Position numbers and translations under genes: made by a program. A DNA stretch of 64,000 bases from JAWKMZ01 sp041391965 (GTDB lineage: Bacteria; Bacteroidota; Bacteroidia; Flavobacteriales; Flavobacteriaceae): positions 186,001-250,000 of the forward strand of contig JAWKMZ010000004.1 of the NCBI GenBank assembly GCA_041391965.1. Direction: 5' to 3'. Every line of letters begins with the position of its first letter. Position 1 is the first letter of the stretch. Under the pieces are notes generated by a model. That model saw only the letters and a program-made list of their open reading frames with translations. It was not told the origin of the DNA and did no database searches. This document shows, piece by piece, positions 53,101-60,767 of this stretch.

Positions 53101-53694
53101 ATGAAAAACTGTTACTATTTATTATTGTTATGTATTGGGTTTTTTAATGTTAACGCTGTAGTTGCCCAATCTTGTCCTCCAACAGGATTTTCCAACGGAT
53201 CATCCTTGTACTTCTTTTATGATGTTGGTACTTCTAATTGTGTTGACAGACCTTCTGTTATTACAGTGGGTTCTAGTGAATTTACCAGCGCATATTGTGA
53301 TGTTTCTTACTCGCGTTACGATTTGAGTAGTGGTTCGCCATTGGCAAATCCAAATATGTTTACAGCCGATTTTGGTTATGGCACCTGCGAATATACCAAC
53401 GGAACCTTAACCAACGAATCTCTGTCAATTGAGCAAGTGGAAGCTATTTTTAACAGCTTAAGCATTTATCCAAATCCGTTAACCCACGGAAATACCTTAA
53501 ATGTTAAGTTTGGTGCCAATGTTGCAGCATCCTTAAAGTTATATGATATTACTGGTAAAATGGTTTTAAGTAGTGCTACAGAAGGCTTAGCAACCAAACC
53601 GCTTACGCTGTCAAATCTGCCAAATGGAATTTATTTATTACAAATAGCTTCTGATAATCTCTCTATATCAAGAAAAGTTGTTATTATGAGATAA
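53101..53694 (+). CDS. Small secreted protein with T9SS type A sorting domain
   Basis: From the ATG at 53101 it has 197 residues: a signal peptide (MKNCYYLLLLCIGFFNVNAV), a Cys-containing N-terminal region (about 25-115, with four Cys that could form disulfides) and a T9SS A-type tail. The tail starts LSIYPNPLTHGNTLNVKFG and continues LKLYDITGKMVLSS, LTLSNLPNGIYLLQI and RKVVIMR. The N-terminal domain matches no family I know. The longer frame begins 22 codons upstream in the direct-repeat region and is not a plausible start. Confidence 0.8.
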   Translation: MKNCYYLLLLCIGFFNVNAVVAQSCPPTGFSNGSSLYFFYDVGTSNCVDRPSVITVGSSEFTSAYCDVSYSRYDLSSGSPLANPNMFTADFGYGTCEYTNGTLTNESLSIEQVEAIFNSLSIYPNPLTHGNTLNVKFGANVAASLKLYDITGKMVLSSATEGLATKPLTLSNLPNGIYLLQIASDNLSISRKVVIMR

Positions 53695-53716
53695 AGTCTA
53701 TTTATAGATATTTATT

Positions 53717-53746
53717 AAACTCCTTAGTAATTAAGGAGTTTTTTTA
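53717..53746 (+). terminator. Rho-independent terminator of the small T9SS gene
   Basis: AAACTCCTTA pairs with TAAGGAGTTT around a 5-base loop and is followed by a run of seven T, 22 bases after the stop codon. Confidence 0.85.
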
Positions 53747-53768
53747 TGCTTAAAATCTAATAGAATTG

Positions 53769-53776
53769 TATTTTTG
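53769..53776 (+). promoter_or_regulatory. -7 promoter element of def (TATTTTTG)
   Basis: A perfect TAnnTTTG match 22 bases before the def ATG at 53798. Confidence 0.65.
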
Positions 53777-53797
53777 CAATCGAAAAATAAGAATAAA

Positions 53798-54388
53798 ATG
53801 ATTTTACCAATTGTTGCTTATGGCGACGCTGTTTTAAGAAAAAAAGGTGACAATATTACCAATGAGTACCCAAATTTGAAAGACCTCATCAGTAATATGT
53901 ATGAAACCATGTATGAAGCTTATGGTGTTGGTTTGGCAGCACCACAAATAGGACTTCCTATTCGGTTGTTTATAGTTGACACAGCTCCGTTTTCTGAAGA
54001 TGACGAACTATCTAATGAAGAACAAAAAGAATTGAAAAATTTTAAACAAACCTTTATCAATGCAAAAATACTTGAAGAAACTGGTGATGAATGGGCTTTT
54101 AATGAAGGCTGTTTGAGCATTCCAGATGTGAGAGAAGACGTGTTTAGAAAACCAAAAATCAAAATTCAGTATCAAGATGAAAATTTTAAAACACATGTTG
54201 AAGAATTTGAAGGATTGATAGCCAGAGTCATTCAGCATGAGTATGACCATATTGATGGAGTTTTGTTTACAGATAAATTATCAACCTTAAAAAAACGATT
54301 GATAAAAGGACGATTAGCAAACATTTCTAAAGGAAACATCAAAGTAGATTACAAAATGCGTTTTCCTGCTTTAAAAAAGAAACGTTAA
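53798..54388 (+). CDS. def: Peptide deformylase
   Basis: It removes the N-formyl group from new proteins. From the ATG at 53798 the protein has 196 residues; the longer frame starts inside the promoter region. All three motifs are present: I, GVGLAAPQIG (about 44-53); II, EGCLSIP with the metal Cys; and III, QHEYDHIDGVLF, carrying the HExxH-type metal ligands. It is followed by DUF5606 and mazG on the same strand, each behind its own spacer. Confidence 0.96.
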   Translation: MILPIVAYGDAVLRKKGDNITNEYPNLKDLISNMYETMYEAYGVGLAAPQIGLPIRLFIVDTAPFSEDDELSNEEQKELKNFKQTFINAKILEETGDEWAFNEGCLSIPDVREDVFRKPKIKIQYQDENFKTHVEEFEGLIARVIQHEYDHIDGVLFTDKLSTLKKRLIKGRLANISKGNIKVDYKMRFPALKKKR

Positions 54389-54415
54389 TTTTTATTCCTA
54401 TTTAAGACAAACATT

Positions 54416-54423
54416 TATATTTG
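54416..54423 (+). promoter_or_regulatory. -7 promoter element TATATTTG
   Basis: A perfect TAnnTTTG match 31 bases before the DUF5606 ATG. Confidence 0.6.
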
Positions 54424-54454
54424 TCAACCTTAAAAAATAAACTATCAAAAAGAT

Positions 54455-54988
54455 ATGAGTTTAGATAAAATTTTATCCATTTCAGGAAAACCAGGATTAT
54501 ATAAAATTATAACGCAAACACGTAGTGGTTTTGTAGCAGAATCAATGTTAGATAAAAAACGTGTAACCGTTAATATACACAGTAATGTAAGTGTGCTTAG
54601 TGAAATAGCAATTTACACTTTAAAAGAAGAAGTGCCATTACGCGATGTGTTGAAAAAAGTTAAAGAAAAGGAAGAAGGCAATCCAACATCTATCAGTCAT
54701 AAAGACTCTAAAGATGTGTTGGAAGCATACTTTTTTGATATTTTACCAGATTATGATGAAGATAAAGTTTATGCAAGTGATATTAAGAAAGTTATACAAT
54801 GGTATAATATTTTACAAAAAAATGATTTGTTAGACGCCTTAGAAACTACTGAAGAGGAAACCGTTACTCCAAAAAAAGTAGAAGAAAAAGGAACAGCAAA
54901 ACCAGTGGTTAATAAAAACGTTGCTTCTAAAGCATCTGCAACCAAAAAAGGAGGTCCAAGTAAAAGCGCTAATACAAGAAAAGTGTAA
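54455..54988 (+). CDS. DUF5606 domain-containing protein
   Basis: This 177-residue soluble protein begins MSLDKILSISGKPGLYKII. A compact N-terminal domain to about residue 75 (GFVAESMLDKKRVTVNIHS) resembles a small beta-barrel. Then come a helical region (VLEAYFFDILPDYDEDKVYA, IKKVIQWYNILQKNDLL) and a Lys/Ala/Ser-rich disordered tail of about 45 residues, which could bind nucleic acid by charge. I know the family only from Bacteroidota and only by position between def and mazG. Function unknown. Confidence 0.83.
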   Translation: MSLDKILSISGKPGLYKIITQTRSGFVAESMLDKKRVTVNIHSNVSVLSEIAIYTLKEEVPLRDVLKKVKEKEEGNPTSISHKDSKDVLEAYFFDILPDYDEDKVYASDIKKVIQWYNILQKNDLLDALETTEEETVTPKKVEEKGTAKPVVNKNVASKASATKKGGPSKSANTRKV

Positions 54989-55008
54989 TAAGACACGTTA
55001 TATAATTT

Positions 55009-55046
55009 AAACCCATGAGTTTTCTATAATTCATGGGTTTTTTGTT
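55009..55046 (+). terminator. Rho-independent terminator after DUF5606
   Basis: AAACCCATGA pairs with TCATGGGTTT around a 12-base loop, followed by a run of T, 20 bases after the stop codon. It implies that mazG has its own promoter. Confidence 0.85.
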
Positions 55047-55119
55047 TGATAACTTTTTTATAGATTTTCCATTTTAAAAATAGTAACCAACTTCAATTTT
55101 GTAAATTTAGTTCCATAAA

Positions 55120-55911
55120 ATGTCTACTTCCAAAATGAACACAAGAGCATCACAATTACAAGCATTTGACCGATTATTGACCATTATGGATGAGTTGCGC
55201 GAGCAATGTCCTTGGGATAAAAAACAAACCATGGAAACCCTTCGTCATTTGACTATTGAAGAAGTCTATGAACTTGGTGATGCTATTTTGGAAAACAATC
55301 TAAACGAAGTCAAAAAAGAATTAGGTGATGTGTTGTTGCACATCGTGTTTTATTCCAAAATTGGGAGCGAAACTCAAAGTTTTGATATTGCAGACGTTTG
55401 CAACAGCATTTGTGATAAACTTATTGAGCGTCATCCTCATATTTATGCCGATGTTAAAGTTGAAAATGAAGACGATGTCAAACGCAATTGGGAGCAAATC
55501 AAACTCAAAGAAAAAGGAAAAATCAGCGTATTACAAGGTGTTCCTAAAAGCCTGCCAGCCATGGTAAAAGCCAACCGAATACAAGATAAAGTTGCAGGTG
55601 TTGGTTTTGATTGGGAACAACCACAACAAGTTTGGGAAAAAGTAGAAGAGGAGCTTGACGAACTCAAACAAGAAGTATTGCTTGGTGATGCAAACAAAAT
55701 GGAAAATGAACTTGGTGACGTGTTATTTTCTATAATTAATTATGCCAGATTTTTAAAAATAAATCCAGAAAATGCTTTGGAACGTACCAATAAAAAATTC
55801 ATCAAACGCTTTCAATACTTAGAAACGAAAGCAAAAGAGCTTAACAAATCACTTCAAGATATGACACTTGCAGAGATGGATATATTTTGGGAAGAAGCGA
55901 AAAAAATATAA
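55120..55911 (+). CDS. mazG: Nucleoside triphosphate pyrophosphohydrolase MazG
   Basis: MazG hydrolyses nucleoside triphosphates to monophosphates and clears abnormal nucleotides. The 263-residue protein has two MazG domains. The first (about 15-120) has CPWDKKQTMETLRHLTIEE with the metal-binding EExxE (EEVYE) and KKELGDVLLHIVF. The second (about 165-245) has EEELDELKQEV and ENELGDVLFSIINYARF. The N-terminal extension of about 12 residues before the first conserved helix contains a second possible start (ATG at codon 6). Confidence 0.94.
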   Translation: MSTSKMNTRASQLQAFDRLLTIMDELREQCPWDKKQTMETLRHLTIEEVYELGDAILENNLNEVKKELGDVLLHIVFYSKIGSETQSFDIADVCNSICDKLIERHPHIYADVKVENEDDVKRNWEQIKLKEKGKISVLQGVPKSLPAMVKANRIQDKVAGVGFDWEQPQQVWEKVEEELDELKQEVLLGDANKMENELGDVLFSIINYARFLKINPENALERTNKKFIKRFQYLETKAKELNKSLQDMTLAEMDIFWEEAKKI

Positions 55912-56321
55912 TTTTTTTTCAGTTTCGTAATCCAAATATGTAGGACGATACGTATATAGTATATATTGAAGCTAACTTATAGTTTCATAATCATAAGTAG
56001 GTAATCTTAATTTTATTTAAGCGGTATTAGTTAAGATTAAAAATTTAGTTTAGTTAGGGGTCAAAATCCTATCTGCGACAAGCAGATAGGATTTGATTTT
56101 TTAATACACCACAATTTTTCTTCAATTATAAAAAATACGTGATCCTACGTATTGCTTGATACTTCTATAAATTTTATCTTGACATAAATTAATAGTATTA
56201 AAAATTATAAAAAGATAATGCTTTAATTACTATCTATTGTACTTTATATCTCATTTTTACAAAAACAAAACCTATGAAATTGAAAATTCACGAATCCAAA
56301 AATTTAGCAATTATAAATATA
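55912..56321. other. 410-base intergenic stretch with terminator and palindromes, no gene seen
   Basis: It lies between mazG and the first lipoprotein gene. It holds a strong terminator at 56064-56103, a TACGTATATAGTATATA stretch near 55950, and an inverted repeat AATACGT-GATCCT-ACGTATT near 56145, just downstream of the terminator. No useful frame is present. The 150 bases from the mazG stop to the terminator could be an untranslated tail or a small RNA. Confidence 0.5.
56064..56103 (+). terminator. Strong Rho-independent terminator
   Basis: A perfect 13-bp stem (AAATCCTATCTGC against GCAGATAGGATTT) with a 5-base loop, then GATTTTTT. It is 153 bases after the mazG stop. Confidence 0.85.
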
Positions 56322-56864
56322 ATGAGTAAAAACTTGCTATTGCTATGTATGCTCGCAGTAACACTTAGTTGTTGCAACAAAAACGATGACCAACCTGCTA
56401 ACCCCATAGACCAATTGCCTCCTGCTACGCAAACTGGAAAACAAACTTTTGGCTGTCTTATTAATGGAGCACCATTTGTGCCACCTAGTTTTGGCAGTAA
56501 CTCACCAAATGCGTTTTATCAATTTGTAGATGGTGCTTATACTTTAAGTATTTATGGTAGTATTGGTGGTGGACTAAATCTTAAATCTATAAATATTGGT
56601 GGAATGGACGTCGGGTTAATTCAAGAAACTACATATACTCTAAAAGAAGAAAATTCTAATAATTATTTTGGAAAATATAATATTGGCGGAGGTATAACTT
56701 ACAGTGGTACTTCATCTACAGAAAATTCTGGAACTTTAAAAATAACAAATTTTGACCAAGATAATTTTATTATATCTGGAACTTTTGAGTTTACTGTTTT
56801 GGATAATGATGGTAATGAAATAAATATTACAAATGGCCGCTTTGATATAAATTATACAAACTAA
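56322..56864 (+). CDS. Lipoprotein, paralogue 1 (DUF6252-like)
   Basis: From the ATG at 56322 it has 180 residues. A lipoprotein signal ends in the lipobox LAVTLSCC, with Cys as the lipidated residue. A linker NKNDDQPANPIDQLPPATQT follows, then a beta-rich domain starting FGCLINGAPFVP and ending in NEINITNGRFDINYTN. The FGCLxNG...F-x-P opening and the GTFEFT...NGRFD ending fit the DUF6252 group of Bacteroidota lipoproteins. The signal and linker are almost identical to the next gene while the domains diverge. Surface or periplasmic location is inferred. Confidence 0.78.
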   Translation: MSKNLLLLCMLAVTLSCCNKNDDQPANPIDQLPPATQTGKQTFGCLINGAPFVPPSFGSNSPNAFYQFVDGAYTLSIYGSIGGGLNLKSINIGGMDVGLIQETTYTLKEENSNNYFGKYNIGGGITYSGTSSTENSGTLKITNFDQDNFIISGTFEFTVLDNDGNEINITNGRFDINYTN

Positions 56865-57080
56865 TCTAAAAACTACAAACTATGACATAAAAATAAAACT
56901 AAAGCAGAAAGACTACTTACAAGGTAAGCGGCCTTTCATCAAGTTTAAATTAAACAACTGTTCAACTTTGTCTAATTCAATTTACAAAATTATGAATTTT
57001 AAAAATTCTTTTTACAATAGTACCAATTACCTCATCCGTAACATAATTATAATGTTAAGTGTGGAAAAACCGTAACGCCA

Positions 57081-57097
57081 AGTAATTTAAAATTACT
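57081..57097. promoter_or_regulatory. Inverted repeat before lipoprotein gene 2
   Basis: AGTAATTT and AAATTACT flank a single base, 20 bases before the start at 57117. It may be an operator or a leader hairpin. Confidence 0.3.
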
Positions 57098-57116
57098 AAT
57101 TTCAAAAAAAATTATT

Positions 57117-57644
57117 ATGAAAAATATACTATTGCTATGTATGCTCGCAGTAACACTAAGCTGTTGCAACAAAAACGATGACCAACCTGCTAACCCAATA
57201 GACCAGTTGCCACCTGCTACACAGACTGGTGCCAATACCTTTGGTTGCTTATTGGATGGCGAAGTTTTTTTGCCAGATAATTTACCCAATTCTACGAATT
57301 GCTTTTATCAACTTGTTAATGGAGGTTATTATTTTACAGTTAGAGCAACAAATTATCAAAGCGATTTAAAAGTTATATCAATTAAAACAGCACAATTACA
57401 AATTGCTGAAGGGCTAACATATAATTTATATGAAGAATATATTTCTGGTAATGCTTTTGGCAACTATACTTTTAACTCAAACGAAAATTATACATCACAC
57501 ACAAACACAGGCGAATTGACCATTACCAAATTGGATTTTGACAATAACATTGTTTCTGGCACTTTCTTTTTTGATATTGAAGATCAAAATGGTGTCGTTC
57601 ATGAAATCCGTGAAGGTCGTTTTGATATGCAGTTCACACAATAA
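57117..57644 (+). CDS. Lipoprotein, paralogue 2 (DUF6252-like)
   Basis: This 175-residue paralogue has the signal MKNILLLCMLAVTLSCC, then the same linker as paralogue 1 (NKNDDQPANPIDQLPPATQT). The domain starts FGCLLDGEVFLPDN and ends VHEIREGRFDMQFTQ, sharing the GTFFFDIEDQNG step. Between these conserved ends the body (YFTVRATNYQSDLKVISIK) is clearly different from paralogue 1. The gap of 252 bases between the two genes holds no other frame. Function unknown. Confidence 0.78.
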   Translation: MKNILLLCMLAVTLSCCNKNDDQPANPIDQLPPATQTGANTFGCLLDGEVFLPDNLPNSTNCFYQLVNGGYYFTVRATNYQSDLKVISIKTAQLQIAEGLTYNLYEEYISGNAFGNYTFNSNENYTSHTNTGELTITKLDFDNNIVSGTFFFDIEDQNGVVHEIREGRFDMQFTQ

Positions 57645-57678
57645 AAAAAAGAATCGTTTTGTTACAGCAAAACGATTC
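57643..57678 (-). terminator. Terminator for the DUF349 gene (minus strand)
   Basis: GAATCGTTTTG pairs perfectly with CAAAACGATTC around a 6-base loop. On the minus strand it is followed by a run of eight T, so it fits the end of the DUF349 transcript, after which the orphan T9SS fragment lies in the opposite sense. Confidence 0.8.
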
Positions 57679-57696
57679 TATAAGCTAAAATGATGA

Positions 57697-57855
57697 TACA
57701 TCAAACTCTATAACAGTAGTGCATTTATTGTCAGAAATATAAATGCTATAGCTACACAAACAGCTATAGATGTTTCAAATCTAACCACTGTCAGTTATAC
57801 ATTGGTTCTTACTTATAATGGTCAGACGGAAAGTCATCAGATAGTGATAAATTGA
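57697..57855 (+). pseudogene. Orphan T9SS type A sorting-domain fragment
   Basis: A frame of 52 codons plus a stop, closed by stops just upstream and with no start codon in the right place, reads IKLYNSSAFIVRNINAIAT, then AIDVSNLTTVSYTLVLTYNG and SHQIVIN. This matches the end of A-type T9SS tails (lyn-s-G...idvsnL...Y.l.l...g...kivin). No signal peptide or body is attached, so it is probably the remaining 3' end of a deleted T9SS cargo gene. Confidence 0.6.
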
Positions 57856-57862
57856 TAACTCT

Positions 57863-59935
57863 TTAATACAGTTCCTTAAGTTTTTTGAATTTTTCTTCCC
57901 AAACTGCTAAATTGTCTTTGTGGTTTTCAATGTTTTTAAGTACGTCTTTTACCAACGGATTACTTTCATCCACATTAGAAAAAAATTGAAGATTATTTTC
58001 TAATTGGTTGATTTCGCTTTTGACTTCATCTATTTTTTTGCGAATAAAGTTATGCTCATTATCCAATAAACGTGTATCATCTGGTTTTGATAGGTTTTCG
58101 AGTTTGTTCTCAAACTTAATCATTTCCACTTCAGATTTGTCCATTTTAAGATTGTTGAACAAACCATCAAGTGTTTTGTTGAATTTACCTTCAATAAAAC
58201 GTTTGTTTTGAGGAACGTCTCCTAAAGCTTTCCAATCTTCTATTTTTTGTTTGATTGTTTCAATATCGGCTTCTGGTTTACCACTTAATTTTAAGGTTTT
58301 AAGTGTTTCAAGCATTTCATTTTTCTTATCAAAAGCTTCAAATTGTTCTTTGTTTGCGGCATTGCGTTCGGCATGCATCTTATCAAAATAATGGTTGCAA
58401 GCTGCTTTAAACTGTTTCCAAATTTTATCACTGTCTTTTCTTGGCACATGTCCAATAGATTTCCAGTCGTTTTGAATTTTTTTCATCAAAGGCGTTACAG
58501 TTTCAAAATCTGTACTGTCTTTGTTGTCTTCAGCTATTTTGATAAGGTCTAATTTTTTCTGAAGATTGGTGTATTGGTCTTTTTTTAGGCCTTTATAAAA
58601 TGCGTTTTTACTTTTGTTAAAGGTTCTGACAGCAGCTTTAAATTTTGCCCAAGTAGCTTCATTGACTTTGATAGGCACTTTTCCTGCATTAAAAAATTCA
58701 GTACGCAAACCTTCAATAGTTTTTATTTTATTTTGCCATGCTTGGTGTGAACTTGAAGTGTCTTTTGCAACCGTATTTATTTTTTCAATAATAGCTTCTT
58801 TACGTGCTAAATTTGCTTCTTGCGCTTTATCAACATCAGCATAGTAAGCTTGTCTTTTGTCGTGTATGGTTTTGGTAGCATTGCTAAAACGTTCCCAAAT
58901 GGCTTCTCGATGTTCTTTGTCAACAGGTCCTAAATCTTCTTTCCACATTTTGTGCAACACCTGCAATTCTCTAAAAGATCGGTTGGTGTTGTCATCTTTT
59001 GCTAATTCTTCAGCACGCTCAATAATCTTGAGTTTTTGCTCTAAGTTATGCTTGAAATCCATATCGCGTAAATCGCGATTAAGATGCAAAAAGTCATAAA
59101 AAATCTCTACATGATGATGGTATGTATTCCAAGCATTATTGTATTTGTCTCTTGGAATGGGTCCAGCATTTCGCCACTGTTCTTGTAAATCTTTAAAATG
59201 TTTATAAGTGGTATTGATGTTTTCTTCAACGTTGATAAGCCCTTTTATTTCTTCAATAATGTGAAGTCTGTTTTCTAAATTGGCTTTTAGGTTGGTTTCT
59301 AAATTTTTATAATATGCATTTAGGTTATTTCTATAATCTTTATAAAGTTCATTAAAACGTTTTTTTAATGGACTTGAATAATAAAAATCTATTTCATTGC
59401 CACCATCAGCTAAAAAGTCTTCTTTTTTTTCTTCAAGAATTTCAGAAAATTTAGAGTTAAATTCTTGTTTAATCTCATCCACATGAGATTTTATAGTTTG
59501 CACTTTTTTATGCTTTAAAAGACCTTCAAGCTCATCTGCCAATTGTTCCATAGACATGGCATGATAGTCTTTATCTTCTAAGGTGTGTCGTTCGCTATTG
59601 CTTTCATCTTCAGCGTCTTCGGCATTAGATTCGTCAATTTCGTCAACATGTGTATTGGTTTTTTCTGTTTTAGGTTGTTCTTCTACAGGTTTATCAGAAG
59701 TTTCATTTTCAACGGCATCTTCAATGGTTTCAGATGATTCTTCAGCTTCCTTTTTTTCTTTTGGATTTTCATCAGAAGTTTCATTTTCAACAGCATCTTC
59801 AATGGCTTCAGTTGCAGTCGTTTCATCTTCATTTAAAGTATCTTCGGAATTTGAAGTCACTTCTTCAGAACTGATTTCTGTAGTATTTAAATTCTCGTTT
59901 CCATCTGCTTCTTGCAGGTTATCTTTCTCAGACAT
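57863..59935 (-). CDS. DUF349 domain-containing protein
   Basis: This 690-residue protein has an acidic N-terminal region (about 1-130, mostly Glu, Asp, Ser and Thr) that contains a 26-residue duplication with EDAVENETSD in each copy. At least five DUF349 helical repeats follow (about 230-630), each with a W-x-x-x-G-x-V/I-P start: EQWRNAGPIPRDKYNNAW, KMWKEDLGPVDKEHREAIW, EFFNAGKVPIKVNEATW, NDWKSIGHVPRKDSDKIW and DWKALGDVPQNKRF. The family is thought to be cytoplasmic; its role is unknown to me. It is transcribed toward the lipoprotein genes and ends at a terminator. Confidence 0.88.
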   Translation of the reverse strand: MSEKDNLQEADGNENLNTTEISSEEVTSNSEDTLNEDETTATEAIEDAVENETSDENPKEKKEAEESSETIEDAVENETSDKPVEEQPKTEKTNTHVDEIDESNAEDAEDESNSERHTLEDKDYHAMSMEQLADELEGLLKHKKVQTIKSHVDEIKQEFNSKFSEILEEKKEDFLADGGNEIDFYYSSPLKKRFNELYKDYRNNLNAYYKNLETNLKANLENRLHIIEEIKGLINVEENINTTYKHFKDLQEQWRNAGPIPRDKYNNAWNTYHHHVEIFYDFLHLNRDLRDMDFKHNLEQKLKIIERAEELAKDDNTNRSFRELQVLHKMWKEDLGPVDKEHREAIWERFSNATKTIHDKRQAYYADVDKAQEANLARKEAIIEKINTVAKDTSSSHQAWQNKIKTIEGLRTEFFNAGKVPIKVNEATWAKFKAAVRTFNKSKNAFYKGLKKDQYTNLQKKLDLIKIAEDNKDSTDFETVTPLMKKIQNDWKSIGHVPRKDSDKIWKQFKAACNHYFDKMHAERNAANKEQFEAFDKKNEMLETLKTLKLSGKPEADIETIKQKIEDWKALGDVPQNKRFIEGKFNKTLDGLFNNLKMDKSEVEMIKFENKLENLSKPDDTRLLDNEHNFIRKKIDEVKSEINQLENNLQFFSNVDESNPLVKDVLKNIENHKDNLAVWEEKFKKLKELY

Positions 59936-60029
59936 TGTTACAATGTTTTAGGTTCAAATTTTTTGTAAGGAAGTAAATATACTAACAAGACCTTAGATTA
60001 CAAAAGAGAAAGTGTATTTTGAGCCTATT

Positions 60030-60767
60030 TTACGATATGTTCCAAATTTTCCAAGCTTTTTCAGCTTGATATTCGAGCATATTAAAACCATTACAAGTTG
60101 TGGCTCCTTTGATTTCGCCACAAATCAAAAATTTGGTTTGAATAGGATTGTAAATAAGGTCGTAAAGTAAATGGTCTTTTGTGATGCCATCATAAGGAAT
60201 ATCAGGACATTGATTCACTTTTGGATGTGTGCCAATGGGTGTACAATTAATGATAATTGGATAGGTTTGGATGATGTCTTCAGTCAAATCTGAATACAAA
60301 AATTTAGCCATCGTATTTTCGGTTCTTGAAACGTAATCAAAAGTAATATTGAGTTTTTTTAACGCGTATGCTATGGCTTTAGAGGCACCACCTGTTCCAA
60401 GAATCAATGCGTTGGTGTGTTGTGTTTTTAAAAAGGGTTTGATAGATTTTTTAAATCCGTAATAATCCGTATTATAACCTTTTAGTCGTCCTGTTGGATA
60501 TATTTTTATGGTGTTTACAGCACCAATTTCAGTTGCTTTATTGTTCAGCTCATCCAAATAAGGAATAATTTGTTCTTTATACGGAATGGTTACATTAAGA
60601 CCGCGTAAATCTTTATTGTTTTTTAGAATGTTATGAAACTCTGAAATGGTGTTGATGTCAAAATTTTCGTATGTAAATGGCAAGTTATCATTTTCAAATT
60701 TAGCTGTAAAATGCGCTTTTGAAAATGAGTATGAAATGTCTTTGCCGATGAGACCTAACTTAGACAT
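60030..60767 (-). CDS. aroE: Shikimate dehydrogenase
   Basis: AroE reduces 3-dehydroshikimate with NADPH in aromatic amino-acid synthesis. The 245-residue protein, slightly short for the family, has the shikimate site GKDISYSFSKAHF (about 8-20), the catalytic Lys in NVTIPYKEQI (about 65) and GAVNTI. The nucleotide-binding loop is LILGTGGASKAIAYAL, followed by NCTPIGTHP and a final Gln in MLEYQAEKAW. Its start overlaps the second DUF368 gene by 8 bases, so the two are translationally coupled. Confidence 0.94.
   Translation of the reverse strand: MSKLGLIGKDISYSFSKAHFTAKFENDNLPFTYENFDINTISEFHNILKNNKDLRGLNVTIPYKEQIIPYLDELNNKATEIGAVNTIKIYPTGRLKGYNTDYYGFKKSIKPFLKTQHTNALILGTGGASKAIAYALKKLNITFDYVSRTENTMAKFLYSDLTEDIIQTYPIIINCTPIGTHPKVNQCPDIPYDGITKDHLLYDLIYNPIQTKFLICGEIKGATTCNGFNMLEYQAEKAWKIWNIS

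Noticed and set aside
59583..59951. Ser-rich 122-residue open frame on the plus strand
   Set aside because: It is the antisense shadow of the acidic DUF349 N-terminus; GAA/GAT-rich codons read as TTC/ATC/TCT on the other strand.
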